The translations under genes and the position numbers were made by a program. A DNA stretch of 64,000 nucleotides, taken from NCBI RefSeq assembly GCF_000013605.1, contig NC_007908.1, positions 1,798,001 to 1,862,000 of the forward strand, written 5' to 3'. Below the pieces are notes generated by a model. That model saw only the letters and a program-made list of their open reading frames with translations. It was not told where the DNA came from and made no database searches. Numbering within the stretch: the first letter of the stretch is position 1; each line of letters begins with the position of its first letter. Shown here piece after piece: positions 1 through 9,536 of the stretch. Source of the DNA: Rhodoferax ferrireducens T118. Its GTDB lineage: Bacteria; Pseudomonadota; Gammaproteobacteria; Burkholderiales; Burkholderiaceae_C.

Positions 1-408
1 GACCGGCACATTCGCGGCGTGCAGCACTTCATTGGATACCGATCCCAGCAAGGCACTGCGCAAGGGACTCATGCCGCTGGCACCCATCACCACCAGATCG
101 CATCCAAAACGCTCCAGAATATCAATCAGGGTATGGGCTGGATCACCTGAGGCCACTTCAGACTCGTAGGGAATGTTGGCCTCCTGCAGTAGCGCCTCGG
201 CCGCCGCCAGCGTATGAGCGCCAGCCGCGGCGCTGACCTCTTCAATCACTTGTGGATCGTGCGCCACCATCAACTCATACAAAGTGGCAGATTCCTGAAC
301 ATTGGCCAACACCATGCTGCTCTCCAGGCCGTCTTGCGCCATGCGAATGGCAAAGCGAACAGCGTCCAACGCGACAGTGGAGCCATCCACGGGCAATAAT
401 ATTTTCAT
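1..408 (-). CDS. Universal stress protein, UspA family (3' end outside window)
   Basis: The minus-strand frame opens with MKILLPVDGSTVALDAVRFA at 408, behind a GGAG-type ribosome site (ccggagaaaaaa). It reads without a stop to the window edge, giving 136 codons; the family is usually about 140-150 residues, so only a few C-terminal residues are missing. The N-terminal LPVDGS strand-loop and the later VMGASGMSPLRSALLGSVSNEVL segment match the Usp ATP-binding fold (G-x2-G-x9-G-S/T type). Usp proteins are small cytoplasmic nucleotide-binding stress proteins; the specific trigger cannot be read from sequence. It lies downstream of coaD on the same strand, 127 bp away, so it probably has its own promoter. 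Confidence 0.85.
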   Translation of the reverse strand, partial: MKILLPVDGSTVALDAVRFAIRMAQDGLESSMVLANVQESATLYELMVAHDPQVIEEVSAAAGAHTLAAAEALLQEANIPYESEVASGDPAHTLIDILERFGCDLVVMGASGMSPLRSALLGSVSNEVLHAANVPV

Positions 409-535
409 TTTTTTCTCCGGTTTGAGTTCGGGTTCTTGAAGATTGAGATTGAAATGGTCCAAGCGTGGAAAGCGCGCTTGAACCCTGCTGCCACAGGGGG
501 TCAATATACGCCAGTCATGGCCAACGGCACTGACC

Positions 536-1075
<540 letters not shown>

Positions 1076-1120
1076 TCAATGGGCCTTGGGGCTTGGCTGA
1101 TGAACATTATGCAGCGCCGC

Positions 1121-1783
1121 TCAAGCGTCTGACCCGATGCGCTTGAGCAGATGGGCGTGAACAGCACCGGCTTTGAGGTGCCGGTGCACTTGCAGCCCGG
1201 CGCTCTCAAGCTGCGCGTCTGTCCATGGAATCGGGGCCTCCAAGTACACAAAACCACCTGCTGCCACGGCGCGGCCTGCTGCTTGCAGCGCCGCCTCAAA
1301 CAGCACGGAGTCAAAGGGTGGATCCAGAAACACGGCGTCCATGCTGGCTGGGTCCAGGTGTTTGAGGGCCGCCAGGCCATCACCTCGCACGATCTGCGTC
1401 GTGCTGGCTTGCAGTTGGATCTGAACGCGCTTGAGCTGGGCCACCAGGGCGGTGTCCTGCTCCACCAGCAACACTTCTTTGGCACCACGGGACGCGGCCT
1501 CAAAGCCGAGTGCACCGGTACCGGCAAAGGCATCGATACAGCGCCAACCGGTCAGGTCCTGGCCCAGCCAGTTGAACAGGGTCTCGCGCACGCGGTCGGG
1601 TGTCGGGCGCAGGCCCGGATGTTCGACCACGGCGAGCTTGGTGCGTTTCCAGAGACCACCGATGATGCGCACCTCATGTGTCTGCGGGCTGCGGGGCCGG
1701 ATGGGCTGTGCCGGTTTCTGTGGCGCTGCGGATTTGTCTTGTTTCATCAGGGAGCTTGAGTAAGGAGGAAATTCTTGCGCCAT
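1121..1783 (-). CDS. rsmD: 16S rRNA (guanine(966)-N(2))-methyltransferase RsmD
   Basis: The protein has the SAM-binding motif I DAFAGTGALGFEAASRGA around residue 85 and the catalytic motif LDPPFDS (N/DPPF class) around residue 153, both diagnostic of RsmD-type N2-guanine methyltransferases. It would methylate G966 of 16S rRNA in the small subunit. The first ATG gives 220 residues with a proline/lysine-rich N-terminal tail; a second methionine at residue 13 (position 1747, MKQDKSAAP) is an equally possible start, since neither has a clear Shine-Dalgarno. It sits upstream of coaD and just 13 bp downstream of the YihY gene. Confidence 0.95.
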   Translation of the reverse strand: MAQEFPPYSSSLMKQDKSAAPQKPAQPIRPRSPQTHEVRIIGGLWKRTKLAVVEHPGLRPTPDRVRETLFNWLGQDLTGWRCIDAFAGTGALGFEAASRGAKEVLLVEQDTALVAQLKRVQIQLQASTTQIVRGDGLAALKHLDPASMDAVFLDPPFDSVLFEAALQAAGRAVAAGGFVYLEAPIPWTDAQLESAGLQVHRHLKAGAVHAHLLKRIGSDA

Positions 1784-1796
1784 GGTAGCGCGTCCA

Positions 1797-2777
1797 TTAG
1801 CTGTCTATGTCACTTGATTCGTGATTTGATGCCCGCAAGTTGCCAATTTTGGCATCCGCTGCCGCCGTTGTCCCGCCCGAACGGCTTGGCACGATCGAGG
1901 CTGATTTGTGCGAAATTTGGCTCGTTTTGGAGCCGTACTCGTGTGAAAACACCCAGGTGAACTCAGCCCCGAGCAGAAAAATCTGCGCCGAAAAATAGAC
2001 CCACACCAAGAGAAGCACCAGCGAGCCGGCGGCACCAAAACTGGACGCCACGCCGGTCTTTCCCAGATACAGACCAATCAGAAATTTGCCAATTTCGAAC
2101 AACAACGACGTGACCGCGGCGCCAATCCACACATCCCGCCAGGCGATGCTGGCGCGCGGCATCAGCTTGTAAATCATCGCAAACAGTAAAGTTGAAATGG
2201 CAAAAGAGACGCCGAATGTGAGCAGATGAAGCACGGTTTCCCAGCCCTGGAAAAGCCCGTCACTCCATTTGCCCAAGGCAGCGATCATGGCACTGACCAC
2301 CAGCGAGACCAGCAGAAGAAACACCAAGCCCAATACCAGGCCGAACGACAGCAGGCGCGTGCGCAGCAGGGTCCAGAGTCCATTCCCTTTCACGGAGGCG
2401 GGAACGCGCCAGATGCGGTCAAGGGCGCTTTGCAATTCGGCGAATACTGTGGTGGCTCCAATGAGCAGGGTCGCGAGACTGACCAGCGCTGCCAGTAAAT
2501 CCTGCGCCGGTTCCCTGGCGCTCTTGAGCAGCCCCTGTACTGCGACGGCACCTTCCCAACCAATGATGCCCTGGATTTGCGCCACAATTTCACCGCGGGC
2601 CGCTTCCGCGCCAAAGAACAGGCCGGCCACAGCGATCACGATGATGAGCAGCGGGGCCATCGAAAACAGCGTGTAGTAGGCCAGCGCTGCGCCCATGCTC
2701 GGGGCATAGTCGTTGATCCACGCCGCTACCGATTTATTGATCAGATTCCAGATTTGTTTGTGATACATGTCGGGCAT
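1797..2777 (-). CDS. YihY/BrkB family inner-membrane protein
   Basis: A 326-residue polytopic membrane protein. The N-terminal segment MGAALAYYTLFSMAPLLIIVIAVAG is the typical first YihY helix, followed by about five more hydrophobic spans (for example near residues 90, 140, 180, 215 and 245). The C-terminal 50 residues are hydrophilic. The family was once annotated as ribonuclease BN, an assignment now regarded as incorrect for YihY; the role is unknown, so I only call the family. Start could be methionine 1 or 4. Upstream is a 76-bp gap to the M16 peptidase pair on the same strand. Confidence 0.9.
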   Translation of the reverse strand: MPDMYHKQIWNLINKSVAAWINDYAPSMGAALAYYTLFSMAPLLIIVIAVAGLFFGAEAARGEIVAQIQGIIGWEGAVAVQGLLKSAREPAQDLLAALVSLATLLIGATTVFAELQSALDRIWRVPASVKGNGLWTLLRTRLLSFGLVLGLVFLLLVSLVVSAMIAALGKWSDGLFQGWETVLHLLTFGVSFAISTLLFAMIYKLMPRASIAWRDVWIGAAVTSLLFEIGKFLIGLYLGKTGVASSFGAAGSLVLLLVWVYFSAQIFLLGAEFTWVFSHEYGSKTSQISHKSASIVPSRSGGTTAAADAKIGNLRASNHESSDIDS

Positions 2778-2853
2778 TTGATGTTGTGAAAATTTACCCG
2801 CTCAAAATGGAACTCATCAATCGGCATTTGAATCTGGGCGTGCTGACTAACCC

Positions 2854-4269
2854 TCATTTGCCAGCGTTCACGCCACCCAGCACCACCGTCACCATCCTGT
2901 CTGGCTGCAGCCTGCGCTGAAATGCGGTCTTGATGTCTTTGGCCGTGACCCTCGCCACCTGCTGGGTCCAGGTTTCCAGATAGTCCAGCGGGAGCCCGTT
3001 CCAGGCGATGTTGGCAACGTTGTCGAGCAATTTGCCGTTGCTGTCGATGCGCAGGGCAAAGCCACCGATCAGGTTGTCTTTGGCGGCTTTGAGTTCGGCC
3101 GCGGTCGGGCCGTGGGCGACAAAATTGGTGAGCACGTCGCGAGACACCTGCACCGCCTGCTCGGCCTGGTCGGGCCGGGTTTGCAGGCCCAGTGTGAACG
3201 CACCGGCATGCAGACCGGGCGCGAAGTAGCTGTACACGCTGTAGCTCAAACCCCGCTTTTCGCGGACCTCGTTCGTCAGGCGCGAGACAAAGCCGCCACC
3301 GCCCAAAATGTAGTTGCCCACCGTCAGCGCAAAGTAATCGGGATCATTGCGCTTGAAACCGGGTTGTCCGATGAGCACATGGGCCTGCGCGGAGTCGAAT
3401 GAAATCTGCTTGACGACGGGCTTGTCCAGCGGCACCACCTCCGCCACGGTCGGCAGCGCCGGGCAGGCGGCGTCCGCGGTGGGCAGGCGCGCCAACAACT
3501 GCGTCACCAACGCTTCGGCCTGGGCCCGGTTGACCGCTCCCACCAGCGTCACCTTGGCCCGGCACGGGGCAATCAGGCGGGCATGCAGCGACTTCATATC
3601 CGACACGCTGATGCGCGCCAAGGTGGCCTCTGTCATCTCAAAGCCATAGGGGTGCGGGCCGTAGACTGCCGCTGCGAAGGCGCGATTTGCCAGCGTTGCC
3701 GGGCGGGTGTTGGCTTCCTTGATGGCGGCGTTCAGGGTTTCGCGCTCGCGCTGCCAGATCGCCTCGGGGAAGGCGGGCTCACCAAGTTGGCGGGCCGCGA
3801 GTTGCACCGCCCGGGCCAGCAACTCCGGGTCGGTGAGTGAGCGCAGCGAAAAACTCATGCGGTCGCGGCTGGCACCGGCGTGAAACGAGGCACCCAGGTC
3901 CGCCCAGGCTTCACTCAAGGCATTCTCGTCCAGGGCGGGTTCGGTGGCGCCAGCGCCCGCTGCATTGCCCGGACCTGCCAGAACGCCCTTGCCGGTCATG
4001 CTGGCGCTGACGCTGGCCAGCCCGGCCTGGTCGGCAGGGTCACGCCGACTGCCGGCGTCAAAGTCGATTTGCACATCCAGCATCGGAATGCCGTGGCTCT
4101 GCACCAGGTAGACTTGCGCGCCGGAGGCTTGCGTCCAATGTTCAATGGGAATGCCGGCCTGCACCGGATTTATAAGAAATAGAGCTGTAGCCCCCGTCCA
4201 TGCTGCCCAAGCAGCTATTTTTTTTATAGTAATCATGAGATGTGCTTTGATCTGTGTCAGGTGCTTCAT
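2854..4269 (-). CDS. Secreted M16 peptidase-like protein without the zinc motif
   Basis: An M16 (insulinase/pitrilysin) family protein of about 471 residues with a signal peptide ending near NPVQAG. The HxxEH zinc motif is absent. The C-terminal half keeps the substrate-binding segment GGGGFVSRLTNEVREKRGLS and the R/Y pair. This is the usual non-catalytic partner of two-gene bacterial M16 systems. The start is set by a TGATG overlap with the stop of the upstream catalytic subunit, implying translational coupling; an alternative in-frame ATG is at 4236. Much of the signal-peptide region is encoded by a copy of the dispersed repeat described separately. Periplasmic location is inferred. Confidence 0.9.
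   Translation of the reverse strand: MKHLTQIKAHLMITIKKIAAWAAWTGATALFLINPVQAGIPIEHWTQASGAQVYLVQSHGIPMLDVQIDFDAGSRRDPADQAGLASVSASMTGKGVLAGPGNAAGAGATEPALDENALSEAWADLGASFHAGASRDRMSFSLRSLTDPELLARAVQLAARQLGEPAFPEAIWQRERETLNAAIKEANTRPATLANRAFAAAVYGPHPYGFEMTEATLARISVSDMKSLHARLIAPCRAKVTLVGAVNRAQAEALVTQLLARLPTADAACPALPTVAEVVPLDKPVVKQISFDSAQAHVLIGQPGFKRNDPDYFALTVGNYILGGGGFVSRLTNEVREKRGLSYSVYSYFAPGLHAGAFTLGLQTRPDQAEQAVQVSRDVLTNFVAHGPTAAELKAAKDNLIGGFALRIDSNGKLLDNVANIAWNGLPLDYLETWTQQVARVTAKDIKTAFQRRLQPDRMVTVVLGGVNAGK
4171..4231 (-). repeat. Dispersed repeat, copy A, forming a signal-peptide coding segment
   Basis: Read on the minus strand the segment contains AATAGCTGCTTGGGCA, a short variable stretch, then TGGACGGGGGCTACAGCTC, the conserved core of a repeat seen in at least nine other places in this window. 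It lies in the 5' end of the non-catalytic M16 gene and encodes the hydrophobic run IAAWAAWTGATALFL of its signal peptide. The reading frame is the same as in copies B and C. Confidence 0.8.
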
Positions 4270-5798
4270 CAATGCCGGGCGCCCGCTGGGGGCGTGCGCC
4301 GGATGCGGGTTTTGTCCAGCGGCTGCGGCAACAACACGGCCACGGTCAACTGGTCATCGCCAAAATAGCGCTGTGCCACGTCCTTGACCTGCTCCGCGGT
4401 GACCGCACGCAAGCGCTCGATCAAAAGCGCGTCCGCGTTCAGCGGCAGCCCCTGTACCCAGTTGCTGCCCAGCTCCTGCGCCTGGTTGAAGACCGAATCG
4501 AGCTTGTAAACCTCGCTCGCCACCCATTGGGTCTTGACGCGCGCCAGCTCCGCCTCAAGCACACCGTCGCGCGCTACGCGCGCGACTTGGGCGCGTAGCG
4601 CGAGCTCGACTTGCTCGGCCGTCTTGCCATTCGAGGGCACGCCTACCAGCGAGAACAACTGCGGCCCACGACCCCGCAGGCCGTTGTCGGCGCCGACGCT
4701 GTCGGCGACACGACCCTCGCCCTGGGTCAAGGCGCGCTCCAGCCGGGCACCGCTGTAGCCGTCCAGTACGGCCGCGAGCACGGTGAGCGCCAGCGCGTCA
4801 GCGTTCTCTTTTTTTTCATCCAAAGACTTCAGGCTCGGCACCTTGAATGCCAAACTCACATACGCTTGTTCAGCGGGCGCCTTGAACGCCAGGCGTTTGA
4901 GGCCAACCTGTTCAGGTTCCTGCTGCGGCTTGCGCTCTGGCACGGCCCGTGCGGGCAAAACACCATAGTATTTTTCAGCCAGTCGATGCACCTGCGCCAC
5001 ATCCACATCACCGGCCACGACCACCGCCGCGTTGGCCGGCACATACCAGCGTCGGTAAAACGCCCGTGCATCCGCTGATGTCAAGGCCTCCAGGTCGCTC
5101 ATCCAGCCGACAACGGGCCGGCGGTAGGGCGATGCAACAAAAACAGCCGCGTTGAGCGCTTCATGCAACAGGGCGCGTGGGTTGTCTTCGGTGCGCAGGC
5201 GGCGCTCTTCCTTGACCACTTCCAGCTCTTTTTTGAACTCGCCATCAGGCCACTGGTTATGGGCAAAGCGGTCGGCCTCCAGCTTCATCACTTCTTCCAG
5301 CCGCGCGGCGGGAATCTGTTGGTAAAAGCCGGTGTAATCCTTGGTGGTAAAGGCATTCTCGCGCCCGCCCAGGGCCGCGACCCGGCGCGAGAACGCACCG
5401 GCCGGCACGGTCGCTGTACCTTTGAACATCATGTGCTCCAGCACATGCGCCACGCCGGAGGTGCCGTTCACCTCGTCCATGGCACCCACCCGCACCCACA
5501 GCATGTGGACGGCAGTGGGCGCGCGTCGATCGGGTTTGACGATGACGGTCAAGCCATTGGCCAGGGTGAATTGTTCCACCGGGCTCGGGGTTTGCGCGTG
5601 AGCCGTCAGGCCGCCCAAAAGCAACAGGCCGTACCAGGGCAAGCGCTGCCACACAGCACGCGGACGGGGACTGGAGGGGCCCTGCAGGCGTGGTCGAACT
5701 GACAGTTGCGCCCAAGACGTGACGACTGCGCGGAGCGAAAAGCAGAAAAAATACTGGTATATCAAGCGCATGGGCACAGGGGAGGTGAGTCGTTTCAT
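4269..5798 (-). CDS. M16 family zinc metallopeptidase, catalytic subunit
   Basis: The protein carries the inverted zinc motif HVLEH (HxxEH, near residue 120) followed about 75 residues later by the second glutamate region (EVMKLEADRF), as in active M16 peptidases. A hydrophobic segment WYGLLLLGGLTAHAQ near residues 55-69 looks like a Sec signal, so the long N-terminus given here is probably too long and the true start may be internal (for example methionine 10 at 5771 or later). Total length 509 residues; family members are about 430-470. It is followed directly by the zinc-less partner through a TGATG overlap. Likely a periplasmic heterodimeric protease. Confidence 0.9.
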   Translation of the reverse strand: MKRLTSPVPMRLIYQYFFCFSLRAVVTSWAQLSVRPRLQGPSSPRPRAVWQRLPWYGLLLLGGLTAHAQTPSPVEQFTLANGLTVIVKPDRRAPTAVHMLWVRVGAMDEVNGTSGVAHVLEHMMFKGTATVPAGAFSRRVAALGGRENAFTTKDYTGFYQQIPAARLEEVMKLEADRFAHNQWPDGEFKKELEVVKEERRLRTEDNPRALLHEALNAAVFVASPYRRPVVGWMSDLEALTSADARAFYRRWYVPANAAVVVAGDVDVAQVHRLAEKYYGVLPARAVPERKPQQEPEQVGLKRLAFKAPAEQAYVSLAFKVPSLKSLDEKKENADALALTVLAAVLDGYSGARLERALTQGEGRVADSVGADNGLRGRGPQLFSLVGVPSNGKTAEQVELALRAQVARVARDGVLEAELARVKTQWVASEVYKLDSVFNQAQELGSNWVQGLPLNADALLIERLRAVTAEQVKDVAQRYFGDDQLTVAVLLPQPLDKTRIRRTPPAGARH

Positions 5799-5827
5799 AG
5801 AATGCTGTGATTCTAAGAAGTTGCCAA

Positions 5828-6922
5828 ATGTTCAGTTTTTTCAAAAAGAAACCTCCTCCCACCCCTGTATTGCCAAAGTCACCCGACGCGGCGACTGAGC
5901 CAGCGGGCGCGGCAACACCCATCCGCAGTGGTTCCTTGATTGGCAGCGCCCTGGTCACGCCGATTGACATTCCCCTGCCCGCCAGTGTGCCGCCTGAGCG
6001 GCAAAAGTGGCTGGACAAACTTAAAGCAGGCCTGGGCAAGACGGCCAACAGCATCTCCGGCGTTTTTAGCGGTACCCGGATTGACGAGGCGCTCTACGAA
6101 GAGCTTGAAGGCGCGCTGCTGATGGCCGATACGGGGGTCGCGGCCACCCAGTACCTGCTCGATGATTTGCGGCGCAAGGTCAAGGAGAGTGGCATTACCC
6201 ACCCGGTGGCCCTGAAAAACATTTTGGTGGCAAGCCTCACCGAATTGCTGCTGCCACTGGAAAAGCCGCTGGTCATTGGGCAGCACAAGCCCACCGTCAT
6301 CATGGTCACTGGTGTTAATGGTGCGGGCAAAACCACCTCGATCGGCAAGCTCACCCAGCACCTGGCGATGCACGGCGCTAGCGTACTGCTGGCCGCTGCG
6401 GATACTTTCCGGGCGGCCGCGCGTGAGCAACTGGGCGTTTGGGCGACGCGAGCGGGCACCAGCACCGACACACCCGACCACAGCGTGGAGATCATCAGCC
6501 AGCAGGGTGGCGACCCGGCGGCCGTGAGCTTTGATGCGGTCAGCGCTGGCAAAGCGCGTGGCAAAGACGTGGTTTTGGTCGATACCGCCGGACGCCTGCC
6601 AACCCAGCTGCACCTGATGGAAGAACTGCGAAAGATCAAGCGCGTGGTGCAAAAAGCCGACGCCACGGCACCGCATGAAATCCTGCTGGTGATCGACGGC
6701 AACACCGGTCAAAACGCCTTGACGCAAGTGAAGGCATTTGACGAGGCGCTGGGCCTGACGGGCCTGATCGTCACCAAGCTGGACGGCACCGCCAAGGGCG
6801 GCGTGCTGGCTGCCATAGCGCGGGAGCGGCCGGTGCCGGTGTACTTCATCGGCGTGGGCGAGCAGCTTGAAGACCTTGAGACGTTTAATGCCCGTGAGTT
6901 TGCGCAGGCACTGTTGGCATGA
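5828..6922 (+). CDS. ftsY: Signal recognition particle receptor FtsY
   Basis: SRP-type GTPase of 364 residues from MFSFFKKKPPP. The NG domain shows G1 GVNGAGKTTS (near residue 160), the DTAGRLPTQ G3 region, TKLDGTAKGG (G4) and the closing GVGEQLEDLETF. FtsY docks ribosome-SRP complexes to the SecYEG translocon at the inner membrane. The preceding acidic A domain is short and proline/alanine rich, as in many betaproteobacteria. I chose the ATG at 5828 over an in-frame earlier ATG at 5807 because the sequence MFSFFKKK is the common FtsY N-terminus. Divergent from the M16 genes. Confidence 0.97.
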   Translation: MFSFFKKKPPPTPVLPKSPDAATEPAGAATPIRSGSLIGSALVTPIDIPLPASVPPERQKWLDKLKAGLGKTANSISGVFSGTRIDEALYEELEGALLMADTGVAATQYLLDDLRRKVKESGITHPVALKNILVASLTELLLPLEKPLVIGQHKPTVIMVTGVNGAGKTTSIGKLTQHLAMHGASVLLAAADTFRAAAREQLGVWATRAGTSTDTPDHSVEIISQQGGDPAAVSFDAVSAGKARGKDVVLVDTAGRLPTQLHLMEELRKIKRVVQKADATAPHEILLVIDGNTGQNALTQVKAFDEALGLTGLIVTKLDGTAKGGVLAAIARERPVPVYFIGVGEQLEDLETFNAREFAQALLA

Positions 6923-6998
6923 CGCCATAGGCTTTTTGCCATCTGCTTATCCGCAGTGACCCTCTAGGTGGGCGGCTTCAACCCGCTAAACTGCGCGC

Positions 6999-8030
6999 AT
7001 GTCACAACTCGTTGATAAGTTAGCCGACCTGACCGACCTTCGGGATCGCGGTGCGCTCGACCTCGCCCTGGTCAGTGCCATTCATGACTTGTTGCAGCCG
7101 CAGACCGCAGCGATCTGTCGCGTTGTCGGTGAAGCCGGCAATGAGCGCTGGTTGACCACCGCCCAGATCAAGGCCGATCAACGGGTGCCCGTATTTGACT
7201 CGGCTTGGTCCGATTTGCTGGCACTGCCACGTTTGGCTGAGTACCCGCTGCGCCAGCAGGCCGGCGTCGGCAAACTGGTGATGCAGTCAAGGCTATATCC
7301 CGGCATCACGGTATTTCCGGTGAGCAGCAGCCCGGGTACGATCGGTGTGCTTGAAATCGCCACCCAGGAGCCGCTGTCTGAGGAACTGAGTCGATTGGTC
7401 AGTGGCGTGCTGCGCCTGTACCTCAATTTTCAAAGCCTGCTCGACTATGGCGAGCGCGATGCACTGACCGAGCTGCTCAATCGCAAGACCTTTGATGGTG
7501 CCTTTCTCAAGGCAACGCTGGCGCAGCAAGTCGCCGTCGATGGCGCGCCCGACAAGCGGCGCGACACCAGCTGCAGTGGCAGCTTCTGGCTGGCGATGAT
7601 TGACATTGACCATTTCAAGCATGTCAATGACAACTTCGGGCACCTCATCGGCGACGAAGTGCTGCTGCTGCTGGCACGCTTGATGCGCGTCAGTTTCCGC
7701 TTTCACGACCAGCTCTACCGTTTTGGGGGGGAAGAGTTTGTGGTGCTGATGCGCTGCAATGGCGAGGCAGAGGCGGCTGCCGCGCTGGAGCGGCTAAGAA
7801 CCAACACCGAAAATTACCTGTTTCCCCAGGTTGGCAGCATCACCATCAGCATCGGTTTTTCTGAAATCAAAACCGGCGACACCCCCAGTGGCGCCTTTGA
7901 GCGCGCCGACAAGGCGGTTTACTATGCCAAGGAGCATGGCCGCAACCAGGTGTGCAGCCATGCCGCCCTGGTTGCCAGCGGTGTGCTGGTGGAGCAGGCC
8001 GCCAACGTCGGCGACATGGAATTGTTTTGA
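6999..8030 (+). CDS. GGDEF-domain diguanylate cyclase (GGEEF active site)
   Basis: The C-terminal domain has all catalytic marks: MIDIDHFKHVND (metal and guanine binding), GGEEF at residues 243-247, and an RxxD inhibitory site (RFHD) five residues before it. The enzyme would make c-di-GMP from two GTP. The N-terminal 150 residues resemble a GAF-like sensor without obvious cofactor ligands and are shared with a second protein at 57635-58708, its degenerate paralogue. No membrane segment, so cytoplasmic. It stands 76 bp after ftsY and 62 bp before the esterase gene. Confidence 0.92.
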   Translation: MSQLVDKLADLTDLRDRGALDLALVSAIHDLLQPQTAAICRVVGEAGNERWLTTAQIKADQRVPVFDSAWSDLLALPRLAEYPLRQQAGVGKLVMQSRLYPGITVFPVSSSPGTIGVLEIATQEPLSEELSRLVSGVLRLYLNFQSLLDYGERDALTELLNRKTFDGAFLKATLAQQVAVDGAPDKRRDTSCSGSFWLAMIDIDHFKHVNDNFGHLIGDEVLLLLARLMRVSFRFHDQLYRFGGEEFVVLMRCNGEAEAAAALERLRTNTENYLFPQVGSITISIGFSEIKTGDTPSGAFERADKAVYYAKEHGRNQVCSHAALVASGVLVEQAANVGDMELF

Positions 8031-8035
8031 AACCT

Positions 8036-8080
8036 TGTGGGACAGACCACAGTTACCCGAAGCGAACAAGCTCTGTCCCC
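8036..8080. repeat. REP-like GGGACAGACCAC / CTCTGTCCCC motif pair
   Basis: The intergenic region holds GTGGGACAGACCACAG followed 20-odd bases later by the inverted partner CTCTGTCCCCAACT. A related arrangement (GCTGTCCCC ... GGCTCTGTCCCCAACA) precedes the gene at 55193. The inverted GGGACAG/CTGTCCC arms can form a hairpin. I recall similar GGGGACAGACC sequences as dispersed repeats in betaproteobacteria, but this cannot be checked here. Confidence 0.45.
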
Positions 8081-8092
8081 AACTGATTACAT

Positions 8093-8764
8093 ATGACAAA
8101 CACCCTGCTTCCCCGCATAGAAATTGAATCGGCCCCGCAGCCCACGGCTGCCGTTATCTGGCTGCACGGTCTGGGCGCCGATGGCAACGACTTTGCCGCT
8201 CTGGTGCCCGAGCTGGACTTGCGCGCCTGCCCACCGATCCGTTTTGTCTTTCCACACGCGCCCTCTATGCCGGTGACCCTCAACGGCGGCTATGTCATGC
8301 CGGCCTGGTATGACATTCGCGGCACCGATCTGGTGAGCCGTCAGGACGTGGCCGGCATCCAGAAGTCCGCGCTGGCAATTGCCGCACTGATCGAGCACGA
8401 GGCGGCGCGCGGCATCCCGTACCAGCGCATGGTGCTGGCGGGCTTCTCGCAGGGCAGCGCCATGGCGCTACACACCGGTTTGCGCTTCAAGCAGCGGCTG
8501 GCAGGCATCATGGCGCTGTCGGGCTACCTGCCGCTGGCAGATACCTTTGCCGCCGAGCGCAGCGCCGCCAATGCCTGCACGCCCGTCTTCATGGCGCACG
8601 GCAGCCAGGACCCGGTGGTGGCGCCGGCCCGGGGCGAAGCCTCGCGCGATCTGCTGCTCAGCCTGGGTTACCCGGTGCACTGGCACAGCTACCCGATGCC
8701 GCACAGCGTGCATCCGCGCGAAGTGGCCGACATTTCGCTTTTCCTGGCCGACGTGCTGGGCTGA
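8093..8764 (+). CDS. Alpha/beta-hydrolase carboxylesterase (phospholipase/carboxylesterase family)
   Basis: A 223-residue compact hydrolase starting MTNTLLPRIEIESAP. Key features are the oxyanion-hole region WLHGLGADGNDF near residue 25, the nucleophile elbow GFSQGS with Ser119, the acid in HGSQDPVV near residue 168, and the C-terminal catalytic histidine in YPMPHSVHPREV near residue 205. This is the carboxylesterase II family (EstB of Pseudomonas, acyl-protein thioesterase-like), acting on short acyl esters. No signal peptide, so cytoplasmic. Physiological substrate unknown. Confidence 0.92.
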   Translation: MTNTLLPRIEIESAPQPTAAVIWLHGLGADGNDFAALVPELDLRACPPIRFVFPHAPSMPVTLNGGYVMPAWYDIRGTDLVSRQDVAGIQKSALAIAALIEHEAARGIPYQRMVLAGFSQGSAMALHTGLRFKQRLAGIMALSGYLPLADTFAAERSAANACTPVFMAHGSQDPVVAPARGEASRDLLLSLGYPVHWHSYPMPHSVHPREVADISLFLADVLG

Positions 8765-8842
8765 GGATGGTCTGAAAGTGTCTTGTGTTGTTTTTGCCTG
8801 CCGCTAACATAGCGCACAGAGTTCAATTTACAGGAGCGCGTC

Positions 8843-9460
8843 ATGCCAGTGGTCGTGGTTGCCAATCCAAAAGGCGGCGTGGGCAAGTCCACTCTGGCCA
8901 CACATATCGCAGGTTATTTCGCGTCCCGCGGACACACCGTGATGTTGGGCGATGCGGACCGCCAGCAGTCCTCACGCTTGTGGCTGGGCTTGCGCCCGGC
9001 GGCCGCACGTCCCATCGCCACCTGGAGCGTGAGCGCCGACCTGATCGCCAAACCGCCCAAAGGCACGACCCATGTGGTGCTCGACACGCCTGCGGGCCTG
9101 CATGGCAGGCGTTTCAATGATGTGATGAAGCTGGCGGACAAGGTGATCGTGCCCTTGCAACCCAGTGTTTTTGATATTTTTGCCACGCGGGCGTTTCTGG
9201 ATCAACTGCGACAGAACAGGCACCATGACAAATTGCAGATTGGCCTGGTGGGCATGCGGGTGGACGCGCGCACCATCGCCGCTGACAAACTGCATGAATT
9301 TGTGGACTCCCTGGGCCTACCGGTGTTGGGTTACCTGCGTGATACGCAAAACTATATTCATTTGGCAGCCCGTGGCCTGACCCTGTTTGATGTGGCGCCC
9401 GGCCGGGTAGAAAAAGACCTGGCGCAGTGGCAGGCGATAGGCGAGTGGCTGGAAACTTGA
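8843..9460 (+). CDS. ParA/MinD-family P-loop ATPase, no ParB partner
   Basis: A 205-residue ATPase with the deviant Walker A KGGVGKST at residues 10-17, the switch-I-like segment GDADRQQSS (aspartate in place of the common DxDPQ), and LDTPAGLHG as Walker B. These mark the ParA/MinD/Soj superfamily of positioning ATPases. No ParB-like or MinE-like gene is adjacent; it sits alone between an esterase and a MaoC gene, so its cargo is unknown. RBS aggag seven bases before the ATG supports the start. Confidence 0.88.
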   Translation: MPVVVVANPKGGVGKSTLATHIAGYFASRGHTVMLGDADRQQSSRLWLGLRPAAARPIATWSVSADLIAKPPKGTTHVVLDTPAGLHGRRFNDVMKLADKVIVPLQPSVFDIFATRAFLDQLRQNRHHDKLQIGLVGMRVDARTIAADKLHEFVDSLGLPVLGYLRDTQNYIHLAARGLTLFDVAPGRVEKDLAQWQAIGEWLET

Positions 9461-9536
9461 TTGGCTGAGCAGGTGAGCGGGCTGCTTTGTCGCTCATCTG
9501 ACAAGTGACTTGCGCGCGCGCCGCTACAGTGGCTGC

